Source of the DNA: Dokdonia sp. Dokd-P16
Lineage (GTDB): Bacteria > Bacteroidota > Bacteroidia > Flavobacteriales > Flavobacteriaceae
Direction: 5' to 3'
Length of the DNA: 64,000 bases
NCBI RefSeq assembly: GCF_003095655.1
Contig: NZ_CP029151.1
Location: 3,223,001-3,287,000, forward strand
The notes below the pieces were generated by a model. The model was given only the letters and a program-made list of their open reading frames with translations, ran no database searches and was not told the origin of the DNA. Shown in pieces: positions 8,017 through 15,769 of this stretch; position 1 is the stretch's first letter; each line of letters begins with the position of its first letter. The position numbers were made by a program, and so were the translations under genes.

Positions 8017-8826
8017 ATGAAGAAGATCATACTAAACCTACTTATATTCTCTGCCGTTGCAGTAGGATATTCACAAGAAATAGATACTATATCAGACCCA
8101 ACTGAAGCTCAAGAAAAGCTAGAGGATGGATTTATTGATGGAAAAGTATTAAGCAGTAGTACAGATATTACTTTACAGAATGTAAATATCCTCAACCTCT
8201 CAAATTTTAAAGGAGCAACTACTGATAAATATGGTAGATTCGAGATTAAGGCTGCAGTAAATGACACCTTATACTTCTCTTACCTTGGATACAAATCTCT
8301 TAAAGTACGCGTGAGCGGTGACTGGATTAAATACGGAGACGTAAAAATCCAAATGACAGAGATAGGTATTGCACTTGAAGAAGTTGTGGTTCAAGAAATT
8401 GAGCTTACTGGATATCTAGAAATTGATGCAAAGAGAGTTCCTATTTACAGCAATCAGCGATACAGTATATCTGGTCTAAATTCTGGTTACGAGGTAGGAA
8501 AAAGTCAGCCAGGAGCTATATCTAGAGTATTGAGCTCTATTTTCAATCCTGCAGATTTTCTTTATAATATTTTTAGCAGAAAGAAAGGCCAACTTCGTAA
8601 GCTTAGGCAAATGAAGGAAGATGATAAAGTACGTAATCTCCTAGAGCGTAAATTTGACCGTGAGACACTAAGTGCATTACTTCAAATAGATCGTGTTGAT
8701 ATAGATGCAATACTCAAAAATTGTAGCTACTCAGATAATTTTATCATGAGCGCAAATGATCTTCAAATTCTCGATGCAATAAGTGAATGTTATGAAGAGT
8801 ACAGAGTACTTCAAAGAAAAGATTAA
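8017..8826 (+). CDS. Secreted protein with carboxypeptidase-regulatory-like domain
   Basis: A 269-residue exported protein. A signal peptide (MKKIILNLLIFSAVAVGYSQ) is followed by a CarboxypepD_reg-like beta-sandwich (about residues 38-125). That domain shows the usual KVLSSSTDITLQNVNILNLS, GATTDKYGRFEIKA and LYFSYLGYKSLKV strands. The remainder (about 130-269) is basic and helical with no domain I recognise. Such proteins are common in Bacteroidetes envelopes; no TonB-dependent barrel follows. The function is unknown. It ends at a strong terminator shared with the converging peroxiredoxin gene. Confidence 0.75.
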   Translation: MKKIILNLLIFSAVAVGYSQEIDTISDPTEAQEKLEDGFIDGKVLSSSTDITLQNVNILNLSNFKGATTDKYGRFEIKAAVNDTLYFSYLGYKSLKVRVSGDWIKYGDVKIQMTEIGIALEEVVVQEIELTGYLEIDAKRVPIYSNQRYSISGLNSGYEVGKSQPGAISRVLSSIFNPADFLYNIFSRKKGQLRKLRQMKEDDKVRNLLERKFDRETLSALLQIDRVDIDAILKNCSYSDNFIMSANDLQILDAISECYEEYRVLQRKD

Positions 8827-8846
8827 TTATCTATTAAACAGATAAA

Positions 8847-8880
8847 CAAAAAGCCCGCTAGATTTAGCGGGCTTTCGGTT
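8847..8880. terminator. Bidirectional terminator between converging genes
   Basis: Stem AAAGCCCGCTA/TAGCGGGCTTT with a 4-base loop; A-rich on the left and T-rich on the right. It serves the 8017-8826 gene and possibly the peroxiredoxin gene from the other side. Confidence 0.9.
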
Positions 8881-8903
8881 TTATGTACTATTTTAAATAG
8901 TAC

Positions 8904-8916
8904 GCTTTCGCGAAAA
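8904..8916. repeat. Iterated palindrome, one-sided variant
   Basis: GCTTTCGCGAAAA, with one arm intact and the other replaced by AAAATATGA. It lies at the 3' end of the peroxiredoxin gene and forms an inverted pair with the copy at 9646: 22 of 23 bases agree when one copy is reverse-complemented. Confidence 0.85.
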
Positions 8917-8924
8917 TATGATTT

Positions 8925-9560
8925 TTATAATGCAGCTATAATATCTTCTGGATCTGCTCTAAGTTTATAATCTTCTGACAGAAAATGATAAGAAACCTCT
9001 CCGTTTTGGTCTATAATATACGTGGCAGCGATAGGAAGTTCATTTGCATTATTACCTTGACTCTCTAAAAGATCAATGCCAAATTTCCCATATAATTCCG
9101 CAAGTGCCTCTGGAAGTTTAAAAACTAAATTGAGTGATCTTGCTAATTCGTTATTTTTACTAGTAAGGACTTCAAAATCTAGCTGATTTTTCTCCTTAGT
9201 TGATAAAGAATTATCTGGTGTCTCTGGAGTAATAGCAATAAGTGTTGCGCCTTTATCCTTAATTTGAGGTAACACCTCTTGAAAAGCTTTAAGTTCTAAG
9301 TTACAATAAGGACACCATCCACCTCTATAAAAGGTAATCACTACCTTACCTTTTTGTAATTGCTCACTTAGCGTGATAGTTTTTCCTTGAGCATTTGGCA
9401 ATGTAAAGTCTGGAAATTTATCTCTTGTCTTTACAGCATGCTTCAATATATCTGTAGCTTCAAGATCTTCAATAGCTTTTCTCATGATGTCTTGAGCAGC
9501 GCCAGGATGACGTTTTATACTGTTATCTGCAAGTTCTTTTAGTGATGCGGTAAGTTTCAT
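8925..9560 (-). CDS. Peroxiredoxin-like AhpC/TSA family protein
   Basis: A 211-residue thioredoxin-fold protein of the AhpC/TSA superfamily. The helical N-terminal 45 residues precede DKFPDFTLPNAQGKTITLSE and the active-site strand VVITFYRGGWCPYCNLEL. The two Cys of WCPYC (about 82 and 85) would be the redox pair, so the protein reads as a peroxiredoxin/thioredoxin hybrid. TYIIDQNGEVSYHF is the later family strand. There is no signal peptide, so it is cytoplasmic and probably reduces peroxides or disulfides. The gene is flanked by two inverted copies of the one-sided palindrome. Confidence 0.82.
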   Translation of the reverse strand: MKLTASLKELADNSIKRHPGAAQDIMRKAIEDLEATDILKHAVKTRDKFPDFTLPNAQGKTITLSEQLQKGKVVITFYRGGWCPYCNLELKAFQEVLPQIKDKGATLIAITPETPDNSLSTKEKNQLDFEVLTSKNNELARSLNLVFKLPEALAELYGKFGIDLLESQGNNANELPIAATYIIDQNGEVSYHFLSEDYKLRADPEDIIAAL

Positions 9561-9645
9561 AATTTGAATTTTTCAATTTACATCTTGGTCTTTAAAAGTG
9601 CATCAACTTTACACTTATTGACAGCTTATATTTTAAGAAATCAAA

Positions 9646-9658
9646 TTTTCGCGAAAGC
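9646..9658. repeat. Iterated palindrome, one-sided variant
   Basis: TTTTCGCGAAAGC, intact on the right arm and followed by GTAC. Upstream of the peroxiredoxin gene; inverted partner of the copy at 8904. Confidence 0.85.
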
Positions 9659-9664
9659 GTACTT

Positions 9665-10321
9665 CTACCCTCTTTCTTCTAGAAATCTTTGCTCAATTCC
9701 TTCCACATCTTTAATCATCTTACGTGTCCACTCAAGTTTTTTATCAAAAAGCTCTTGCTCCGTAAATTGCCAAGAATTACTTGATTGCTTGAGCTTAGTC
9801 ATAATATGCTGTAAGGTTATTGCCGCAGAAACTGAGATATTGAGACTCTCTGTAAAACCCACCATAGGTATATAAATAAAATCGTCTGCCATGTCAAGCA
9901 CCGTATCACTTAATCCCTCTGTCTCACGACCAAAAAATATAGCTGCCTTTTCTGTAATATCAAAATCCTCTAATCGATGAGCATCTTTATGAGGTGAAGT
10001 GGCAACAATCTTATATCCTTGCTTTCTTAGGTTCTCAATACAATGTTTTGCACTGCTATGGCGCTGCACATCTACCCATTTTTGAGCACCCATTGCAATC
10101 TCACGATCTATTCTCTTAACATTAACCTCTTCTATAACGTGTAGTTCTTGAACCCCAAAAGACTCACAGCTACGTATTACAGCGCTGGTGTTATGCAATT
10201 GATACACATCCTCCACCGCAACAGTAAAATGATTTGTACGCTCTTTAAGCACCCTATCAAATAATTGAACGCGTCTTTCTGTAAGAAATGATTGTAAATA
10301 TACTAGCAGCTCTTGATCCAT
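9665..10321 (-). CDS. trmH: tRNA (guanosine-2'-O-)-methyltransferase, SpoU family
   Basis: A 218-residue SPOUT methyltransferase, most like TrmH, which 2'-O-methylates G18 of tRNA. The three SpoU motifs are present: NTSAVIRSCESFGVQELHVIE (motif 1), AAIFFGRETEGLSD (motif 2) and YIPMVGFTESLNISVSAAITL (motif 3). The N-terminal extension (ERRVQLFDRVLKERT) and the C-terminal helix are typical of TrmH and not of TrmL. The start is the first ATG, close to the divergent sirtuin gene. Confidence 0.87.
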   Translation of the reverse strand: MDQELLVYLQSFLTERRVQLFDRVLKERTNHFTVAVEDVYQLHNTSAVIRSCESFGVQELHVIEEVNVKRIDREIAMGAQKWVDVQRHSSAKHCIENLRKQGYKIVATSPHKDAHRLEDFDITEKAAIFFGRETEGLSDTVLDMADDFIYIPMVGFTESLNISVSAAITLQHIMTKLKQSSNSWQFTEQELFDKKLEWTRKMIKDVEGIEQRFLEERG

Positions 10322-10376
10322 GATTGTTGTTTACAGGCCAAAGATACTGTACTTTTAAAATGCAAAACAAACTAGA

Positions 10377-11066
10377 ATGTCTAAACAAAACATAGTTGTC
10401 CTCTCTGGAGCGGGAATAAGTGCCGAAAGCGGTTTAAAAACCTTTAGAGATGCAGATGGTCTCTGGGAAGGTCATGATGTAATGGAAGTTGCTACTCCAG
10501 AAGGATGGCGCAATAATCAAGAACTCGTATTACGCTTCTATAACGACAGAAGGAAACAACTACTAGAGGTCACGCCTAATGCCGCGCACAAAGACCTTGT
10601 GCTACTAGAAGAAGATTACAATGTCACAATTATCACTCAAAATGTAGACGACCTGCATGAACGCGCAGGTAGCTCAAATGTCATACACTTGCACGGAGAG
10701 TTACTCAAAGTACGTAGCAGTAAAGATAAAAGTGATATAAAACCATGGACAACCGACTTAAAAAAAGGGGATTTATGTGCACTAGGGTCCCAACTAAGAC
10801 CGCATATAGTATGGTTTGGCGAAGAGGTACCACTTCTAGACAAAGCTGCAGAGCTTGTGAGTAAAGCAGATTTTATAATTATTGTAGGAACCTCCATGCA
10901 AGTATATCCAGCCGCTGGACTTATTGATTTTGCAAAACCTAACGCTCAGATTTATTTTATAGATCCAAAACCCTCAATAGCACAGAGAGAACGTCTTAGC
11001 ATAGTTCCAGAAATAGCATCTACCGGAATTAAAAAAGTGGTTGAAACATTATTAAGACAAGCCTAA
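10377..11066 (+). CDS. cobB: NAD-dependent protein deacylase, sirtuin (CobB-like), without the zinc ribbon cysteines
   Basis: A 229-residue class III sirtuin. The Rossmann motifs are intact: GAGISAESGLKTFRDADGLW, TQNVDDLHERAG, catalytic His in HLHGEL, and IIVGTSMQVYPAAGL. FYNDRRKQ carries the Tyr-x-x-Arg pair that in CobB and SIRT5 recognises succinyl- and malonyl-lysine. The region between HLHGEL and RPHIVWFGE, where relatives have four zinc-binding Cys, holds only one Cys here. It is probably a desuccinylase-type enzyme with a metal-free small domain. The next gene begins 3 bases after its stop. Confidence 0.9.
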   Translation: MSKQNIVVLSGAGISAESGLKTFRDADGLWEGHDVMEVATPEGWRNNQELVLRFYNDRRKQLLEVTPNAAHKDLVLLEEDYNVTIITQNVDDLHERAGSSNVIHLHGELLKVRSSKDKSDIKPWTTDLKKGDLCALGSQLRPHIVWFGEEVPLLDKAAELVSKADFIIIVGTSMQVYPAAGLIDFAKPNAQIYFIDPKPSIAQRERLSIVPEIASTGIKKVVETLLRQA

Positions 11067-11069
11067 TTA

Positions 11070-11654
11070 ATGACACTATCCGAACTTTATAATGAACTAG
11101 CACATGTGAACCATACTCGCAATAAGCGCGCGCACTATGCACAGTTAGTCATAAATGAGCCTAGTCTTATGGAGATCGTTCTAGAAATTCTATTTATGAT
11201 AGACGACCCTAGATCTCCTAAGGCCGGCTGGATAGCAGAGTTTGCAATTAGAAAAGAAATCAAAACCCTTTTACCTTATTTGGAGTATTTTACAAGCAAG
11301 ATGCATACAGTTTATCAAGATTCCGCACTGCGACCTGTGAGCAAGATCTGTGAGGAGCTAGCCGTCTCCCATTACAAAATAATGAATCCAGAAATAAGAT
11401 CTTCTCTAACTAAAATTCAAAGAGAGCGCATGACTACTACTTGTTTTGACTGGTTAATATCAGATCAAAAGGTTGCCGTTAAAGCATACTCCATGACCAC
11501 ACTATTTCATCTAGGAACAGAATTTGACTGGATACACGGAGATTTACTACGCATTATGGAAGACGACTACACAGCTAGTAGTGCAGCATTTAAAGCGAGA
11601 TGTAGACATATCACAACGTGGATTAATAAACACCAAAAACTCAAATCATCTTGA
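11070..11654 (+). CDS. Conserved hypothetical alpha-helical protein (HEAT-like)
   Basis: A 194-residue protein I cannot assign to a named family. It has no signal peptide or membrane segment. It is predicted almost wholly helical, with HEAT-like segments (KAGWIAEFAIRKEIKTLLPYL; KVAVKAYSMTTLFHLGTEF). Similar short flavobacterial proteins are sometimes labelled adenylosuccinate lyase, but none of that enzyme's signature (GSSxMPxKxNP) is present. Three bases separate it from the sirtuin gene, so the two are co-transcribed. Confidence 0.7.
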   Translation: MTLSELYNELAHVNHTRNKRAHYAQLVINEPSLMEIVLEILFMIDDPRSPKAGWIAEFAIRKEIKTLLPYLEYFTSKMHTVYQDSALRPVSKICEELAVSHYKIMNPEIRSSLTKIQRERMTTTCFDWLISDQKVAVKAYSMTTLFHLGTEFDWIHGDLLRIMEDDYTASSAAFKARCRHITTWINKHQKLKSS

Positions 11655-11722
11655 GTAATTAATCGATATCTAGAAAATAAATCATATCTCAGTTTTTTAT
11701 TGATATTTTCGCACATCTCTCT

Positions 11723-12811
11723 ATGATGCAAAAACTACTTATCACCACAATTGCTTTACTTACCATACTACAAGTAAACGCTCAAGAAGTACAACCCTAC
11801 GAACTAGAAGCTAACTATTTTTACGGAAGTATTTTAAGACATAATAAAGATGTATCCTCACTTATTACTGGACATCCCGAAGGAATTATTCTGAGTTATA
11901 ATAGAAAAACCTACGGTCTAAAGGAGTGGGAACGACTCTATAATTATCCAGACTGGGGATTTACCTTTGCATATCAAGATCTCAAAAATGAAAATCTAGG
12001 AGATACCTACAATGCGCTGGCTCACTACAATTTTTATTTCTTGAACCGCAAGCTCATGTTTAGAATAGGTCAAGGTATTGGTTATACTACAAATCCCTTT
12101 GACTTAGAAACTAATGTGGAAAACAATGCGTATGGCTCTCGTTTATTTAGCGCGACACTCGTAATGCTTAACTATAAACAAGCCATCACTCCTACGCTTT
12201 CATTTCAAACAGGACTTACTTTTTTACACGGTTCTAATGGAAATTTACGAGCGCCCAACACGAGTACAAACACAATAGCTTTCAATGCCGGGATTATTTA
12301 TAAAGATCAGGCCGTTCCAGATTTTATCCCAAAGGGAAAAAAAGTATCTTACAAAGAGCCTATCCATTATAATATTGCCCTAAGCGCAGGACTCAACGAG
12401 AGCGACTTTATAGGCTTAGGCAGAGAGCCATTTGCAATAATCTCTGCATATGCAGATAAGAGATTAAGCAAGAAAAGTAGTGTTCTCGCAGGTGCTGAAG
12501 CTTTTTTCTCAAAATTCTTGGACAATGAAATTGAATTTTTGTCTGTTGCATTTCCTGGACGTGGCGTAACTGCAGATCAAGACTGGAAGCGTGTAGGATT
12601 ATTTATTGGTCACGAGTTACATCTCAACAATACAGCACTAATAACACATGCGGGATATTATCTTTATTATCCATATGATTTTGAAGGTAGATTTTATCAA
12701 CGCGTAGGACTTAAACGCACCTTTGGTAAAAAGTACTTTGGTAGTGTGGCTGTAAAAACCCACGGAGCAAAAGCAGAAGCAATAGAATTTGGATTAGGGA
12801 TACGATTATGA
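11723..12811 (+). CDS. Outer membrane beta-barrel, acyloxyacyl hydrolase / PagL-like
   Basis: A 362-residue exported protein. A signal peptide (to about residue 20, LLTILQVNAQ) is followed by alternating amphipathic strands typical of an outer membrane barrel. YFYGSILRHNKDVSSLITG, GIILSYNRKTYG and the GLTFLHGSNGNLRAPN stretch resemble the Bacteroidetes acyloxyacyl hydrolase/lipid A 3-O-deacylase group. The His-Ser of LHGSN would be the catalytic candidates. It may remodel lipid A at the cell surface. It overlaps the next lipoprotein gene by four bases (ATGA), suggesting a pair. Assignment is by recall of family pattern, so the enzyme activity is uncertain. Confidence 0.65.
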   Translation: MMQKLLITTIALLTILQVNAQEVQPYELEANYFYGSILRHNKDVSSLITGHPEGIILSYNRKTYGLKEWERLYNYPDWGFTFAYQDLKNENLGDTYNALAHYNFYFLNRKLMFRIGQGIGYTTNPFDLETNVENNAYGSRLFSATLVMLNYKQAITPTLSFQTGLTFLHGSNGNLRAPNTSTNTIAFNAGIIYKDQAVPDFIPKGKKVSYKEPIHYNIALSAGLNESDFIGLGREPFAIISAYADKRLSKKSSVLAGAEAFFSKFLDNEIEFLSVAFPGRGVTADQDWKRVGLFIGHELHLNNTALITHAGYYLYYPYDFEGRFYQRVGLKRTFGKKYFGSVAVKTHGAKAEAIEFGLGIRL

Positions 12812-13617
12812 GTTTACAAAAACACTTATTAAATATTTTAAGTACGCTTTCGCGAAAGCGTAACACTATGCTGCAGCTACTTGTCATACTGTTATTCTCT
12901 TGCGATACAGAAAATGCAAATGATTGCCTCCAAACGGATGGTGATATCATCACTTATGAAATTGACGTACCTGTTTTTACAAAAATCCAAATGGAAGATG
13001 ACATTCGGGTGCTCATAAAGCAGGGAGCAGAACAACAAGTGATTATTGAAACAGGTGAAAATCTTGTATCGGACTTAAATTTTGAAGTATCAGAAGGAAC
13101 ACTTGTACTACAGAACAATAATAGTTGTAATATTCTAAGGGAGTATGGACGAACACTAGTAACAATAACGTCTCCAAACATTAATTTTATAAGACAAGCA
13201 TCTTCTTTTGACATAGAAAGTGAAGGAATCCTCTCCTACCCAGCTCTAACATTATGGAGCAACACAAGTCCAAATGGCGTTAACATAGATGATCCTAATA
13301 AAAACGGTAATGTGTTTTTAACTCTAGATGTACCGTCGTTAACAATATCTGCAAATGGTTCTAGCAACTTTAAAATATCCGGCAGAGCAGATCAAATGAA
13401 TATCAACTTTAGTGATGAGTTTCCGCAGTTTGATGGGAGAGACTTTCTAGTAGATGATATTCAGTTTAGACACACTAGCGCCGCTGCGATGGTATTTAAC
13501 CCTATAAGCAGTCTTAAAGGAACCATACGCGCCACGGGCGATGTAATTGTTGTAAACGAACCACCTTTAGTCGAGGTAGAAGTGCTATTTACGGGACAAC
13601 TAATCTTTGAAGACTAA
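12808..13617 (+). CDS. Lipoprotein with GIN domain (DUF2807, adhesin-head-like)
   Basis: A 269-residue lipoprotein. The signal sequence has an n-region TLSRKRN, a hydrophobic core MLQLLVILLF and a lipobox FSC at Cys32. The rest is the right-handed beta-helical GIN domain found in Bacteroidetes surface proteins (DIRVLIKQGAEQQVIIETGENL, GRTLVTITSPNINFIRQASSF, LTISANGSSNFKISGRADQ). Function is unknown. I keep the ATG at 12808: it overlaps the previous stop, and the later ATG at 12868 would leave a signal peptide without positive charge. The iterated palindrome supplies that charged n-region. Confidence 0.75.
   Translation: MSLQKHLLNILSTLSRKRNTMLQLLVILLFSCDTENANDCLQTDGDIITYEIDVPVFTKIQMEDDIRVLIKQGAEQQVIIETGENLVSDLNFEVSEGTLVLQNNNSCNILREYGRTLVTITSPNINFIRQASSFDIESEGILSYPALTLWSNTSPNGVNIDDPNKNGNVFLTLDVPSLTISANGSSNFKISGRADQMNINFSDEFPQFDGRDFLVDDIQFRHTSAAAMVFNPISSLKGTIRATGDVIVVNEPPLVEVEVLFTGQLIFED
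12846..12859. repeat. Iterated palindrome in a signal-peptide coding region
   Basis: Full 20-base form at 12843-12862, read as TLSRKRN at the start of the GIN-domain lipoprotein. Confidence 0.93.
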
Positions 13618-13678
13618 AAAGTATCTAATTGTAGAAAACATTGTATCTTTTAATCATTAATAACAATAAACTTAAATA

Positions 13679-14056
13679 ATGGTAAAAGCAAAATATCAAA
13701 ACGTTCTTGACCTAGGAGAAAAACTTAACATCCAGAACGGAGATGTAAAAGAAGAAAACGGTGTACTTCATGTAACAGGTACTGCTACAAATCAGTATGA
13801 GAAAAATCAACTTTGGGATGCAATCAAAGCAGCTGGAGGAGAAAGTCCAAGTGATATTGTAGCCGATATTAAAGTTGCAGACACATCTGTGTATGCAAAA
13901 CATACAGTGGAAAGTGGAGACACTTTAGGGAAAATTGCAAAGCACTATTATGGTGATGCAATGAAGTACAAAGAGATTTTTGAAGCAAACAAAGACATCT
14001 TAAAAAACCCAGATGTTATACACCCAGATCAAAATCTTGTGATTCCAAATTTATAA
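13679..14056 (+). CDS. BON-LysM protein (YgaU/Kbp-like)
   Basis: A 125-residue cytoplasmic protein with an N-terminal BON-like domain (VKEENGVLHVTGTATNQYEKNQLWDAI) and a C-terminal LysM domain (KHTVESGDTLGKIAKHYYGDAMKYKEIFEANKD split here from the closing HPDQNLVIPNL). This matches the domain order of E. coli Kbp/YgaU, a potassium-binding stress protein. The lack of a signal peptide agrees with that role and not with peptidoglycan binding. It stands alone, ahead of a strong terminator. Confidence 0.82.
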   Translation: MVKAKYQNVLDLGEKLNIQNGDVKEENGVLHVTGTATNQYEKNQLWDAIKAAGGESPSDIVADIKVADTSVYAKHTVESGDTLGKIAKHYYGDAMKYKEIFEANKDILKNPDVIHPDQNLVIPNL

Positions 14057-14090
14057 GTTAACATCATTTTCTTATAGATAATTATCGATA

Positions 14091-14119
14091 AAAAAAGCTC
14101 CCAATTTGGGAGCTTTTTC
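14091..14119. terminator. Bidirectional terminator between LysM gene and AAA+ gene
   Basis: Near-perfect palindrome AAAAAGCTCCCAA/TTTGGGAGCTTTTT with A- and T-runs on both sides; it lies between converging genes. Confidence 0.88.
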
Positions 14120-14208
14120 ATTTTTAGTCTAAACTAAAAAATTTACATAATTCACTTTAAATCAAATGTATAAACAAATTAACTAAAGCAATTATTTAAT
14201 TATGTTTC

Positions 14209-15675
14209 CTATGCTAATCCTGACAAATAAGACCCGTAGAGATCATTGAAACGCATACCAGTCGTAAGCTTATATTTTGACAGCTTCTTGAATTCTACTA
14301 ACCCGAAGAGTATAAATTCTTTTAAGAAATACGTATCCTCTTTTGCAATTTCAGGTTGATATTTCTTGATTAAATCATCAAGGGGTGTAATACTATCTAG
14401 CATAAGTTCGTACTCTTTATTGGTAAGCGTATCTTCTAGTTCAAAACCGCTTTGCTCAAAAAACCATGCTAGCACTTCTTCATAAGGATCTTTCTCATCA
14501 TCCTTTGTGAGTTTTTCAATCTTAGGGAAATAGTCATTAAACAAAGAAGCTGTTGCATCACCTATTAAAATTTTGGCAACCTCTCCTGCTCCTTCTTGTT
14601 CCCCTTCGTAAACAAGTTCTACCTTCCCTGTAATTGCAGGAACGATTCCTAGTAGATCTGAGTAGCGTATTGTAGTTGAACTATCACCAGAAAGCAACAT
14701 ACGACGCTCTGCAGTACTCATTAGGTTTTGAAAAGCTGTAATACTCATTCTGGCACTTATCCCACTCTTTTCGTCTATAAACTCACTTTCACGAGCAACA
14801 AATCCTATTTCTTCAATTAAGTCTTTCACTAGATTAGGAACATGAACCTTCGTTTTTTGACGCTCGTCAAGATTTGCTTCTTGATCTGTTATGGTTCGTG
14901 CAATAGCTACTGTTTCTGGATAGTGAGTAAGTATTTGCGAACCTATACGGTCTTTAAGAGGTGTTACAATACTTCCTCTATTTGTATAATCTTCTGGATT
15001 TGCAGTAAATACAAATTGCATGTCAAGTGGCAATCTTAATTTGAATCCGCGTATTTGAATATCACCTTCTTGTAGGATGTTAAATAATGCAACCTGTATT
15101 CTAGCTTGTAAATCCGGTAATTCATTGATTACAAAAATTGATCTGTTTGCACGAGGAATCATCCCGTAGTGTATCACGCGATCATCTGCATAGCTCAGTT
15201 TTAAATTTGCTGCTTTGATGGGATCTACGTCACCTACAATATCTGCAACTGTTACATCTGGAGTCGCTAGCTTCTCTGCAAAGCGCTCAGAGCGATGAAT
15301 CCATGTAATTGGAGTATCGCTGCCTTTTTCTTCAATAAGCTCCGTAGCATATCTAGAAATAGGATTAAGTGGATCATCATTAATCTCAGATCCGCCTACT
15401 ATAGGCATCCACTCATCAAGTAGGTTTACCATTTGACGTGCAAGACGTGTTTTAGCCTGCCCTCTTAATCCTAGTAAGTTTATGTTATGCTTACTAAGAA
15501 TAGCTCTCTCAAGCTCAGGAATTACAGTATGCTCATAACCGTGTATACCTTCAAATGTAGGCTTACCAGACTGTAATCTTTCTATCAAGTGTTCTCGTAA
15601 CTCATCCTTTATGCTACGAGATATCCATCCAGCTTCTTTAAGTTGTCCTAGTGTATTTATCGTTTCGTAATTCAT
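14209..15675 (-). CDS. MoxR/magnesium-chelatase-like AAA+ ATPase
   Basis: A 488-residue AAA+ ATPase of the ChlI/MoxR sort. The P-loop reads GLRGQAKTRLAR (about 69-80) and the second-strand motif IFVINELPDL (about 178-187) has Asn where Walker B normally has Asp. The helix-2 insert region (VALFNILQEGDIQIRG) and sensor 1 (FVFTANPED) are typical of magnesium-chelatase I subunits. The C-terminal ~180 residues are helical. Chlorophyll genes are absent. The VWA gene 94 bases upstream is its likely partner, as in other MoxR-VWA pairs that remodel protein complexes. The substrate is unknown. Confidence 0.82.
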   Translation of the reverse strand: MNYETINTLGQLKEAGWISRSIKDELREHLIERLQSGKPTFEGIHGYEHTVIPELERAILSKHNINLLGLRGQAKTRLARQMVNLLDEWMPIVGGSEINDDPLNPISRYATELIEEKGSDTPITWIHRSERFAEKLATPDVTVADIVGDVDPIKAANLKLSYADDRVIHYGMIPRANRSIFVINELPDLQARIQVALFNILQEGDIQIRGFKLRLPLDMQFVFTANPEDYTNRGSIVTPLKDRIGSQILTHYPETVAIARTITDQEANLDERQKTKVHVPNLVKDLIEEIGFVARESEFIDEKSGISARMSITAFQNLMSTAERRMLLSGDSSTTIRYSDLLGIVPAITGKVELVYEGEQEGAGEVAKILIGDATASLFNDYFPKIEKLTKDDEKDPYEEVLAWFFEQSGFELEDTLTNKEYELMLDSITPLDDLIKKYQPEIAKEDTYFLKEFILFGLVEFKKLSKYKLTTGMRFNDLYGSYLSGLA

Positions 15676-15769
15676 AGTGTTTTTTATTTCCTTTTTGTAA
15701 TAGCTGCTTGTTTGAATAGTCTACAAGCAACGGTATCTCCTTTGTAACAAGTGATTATTATAGAAGTTC

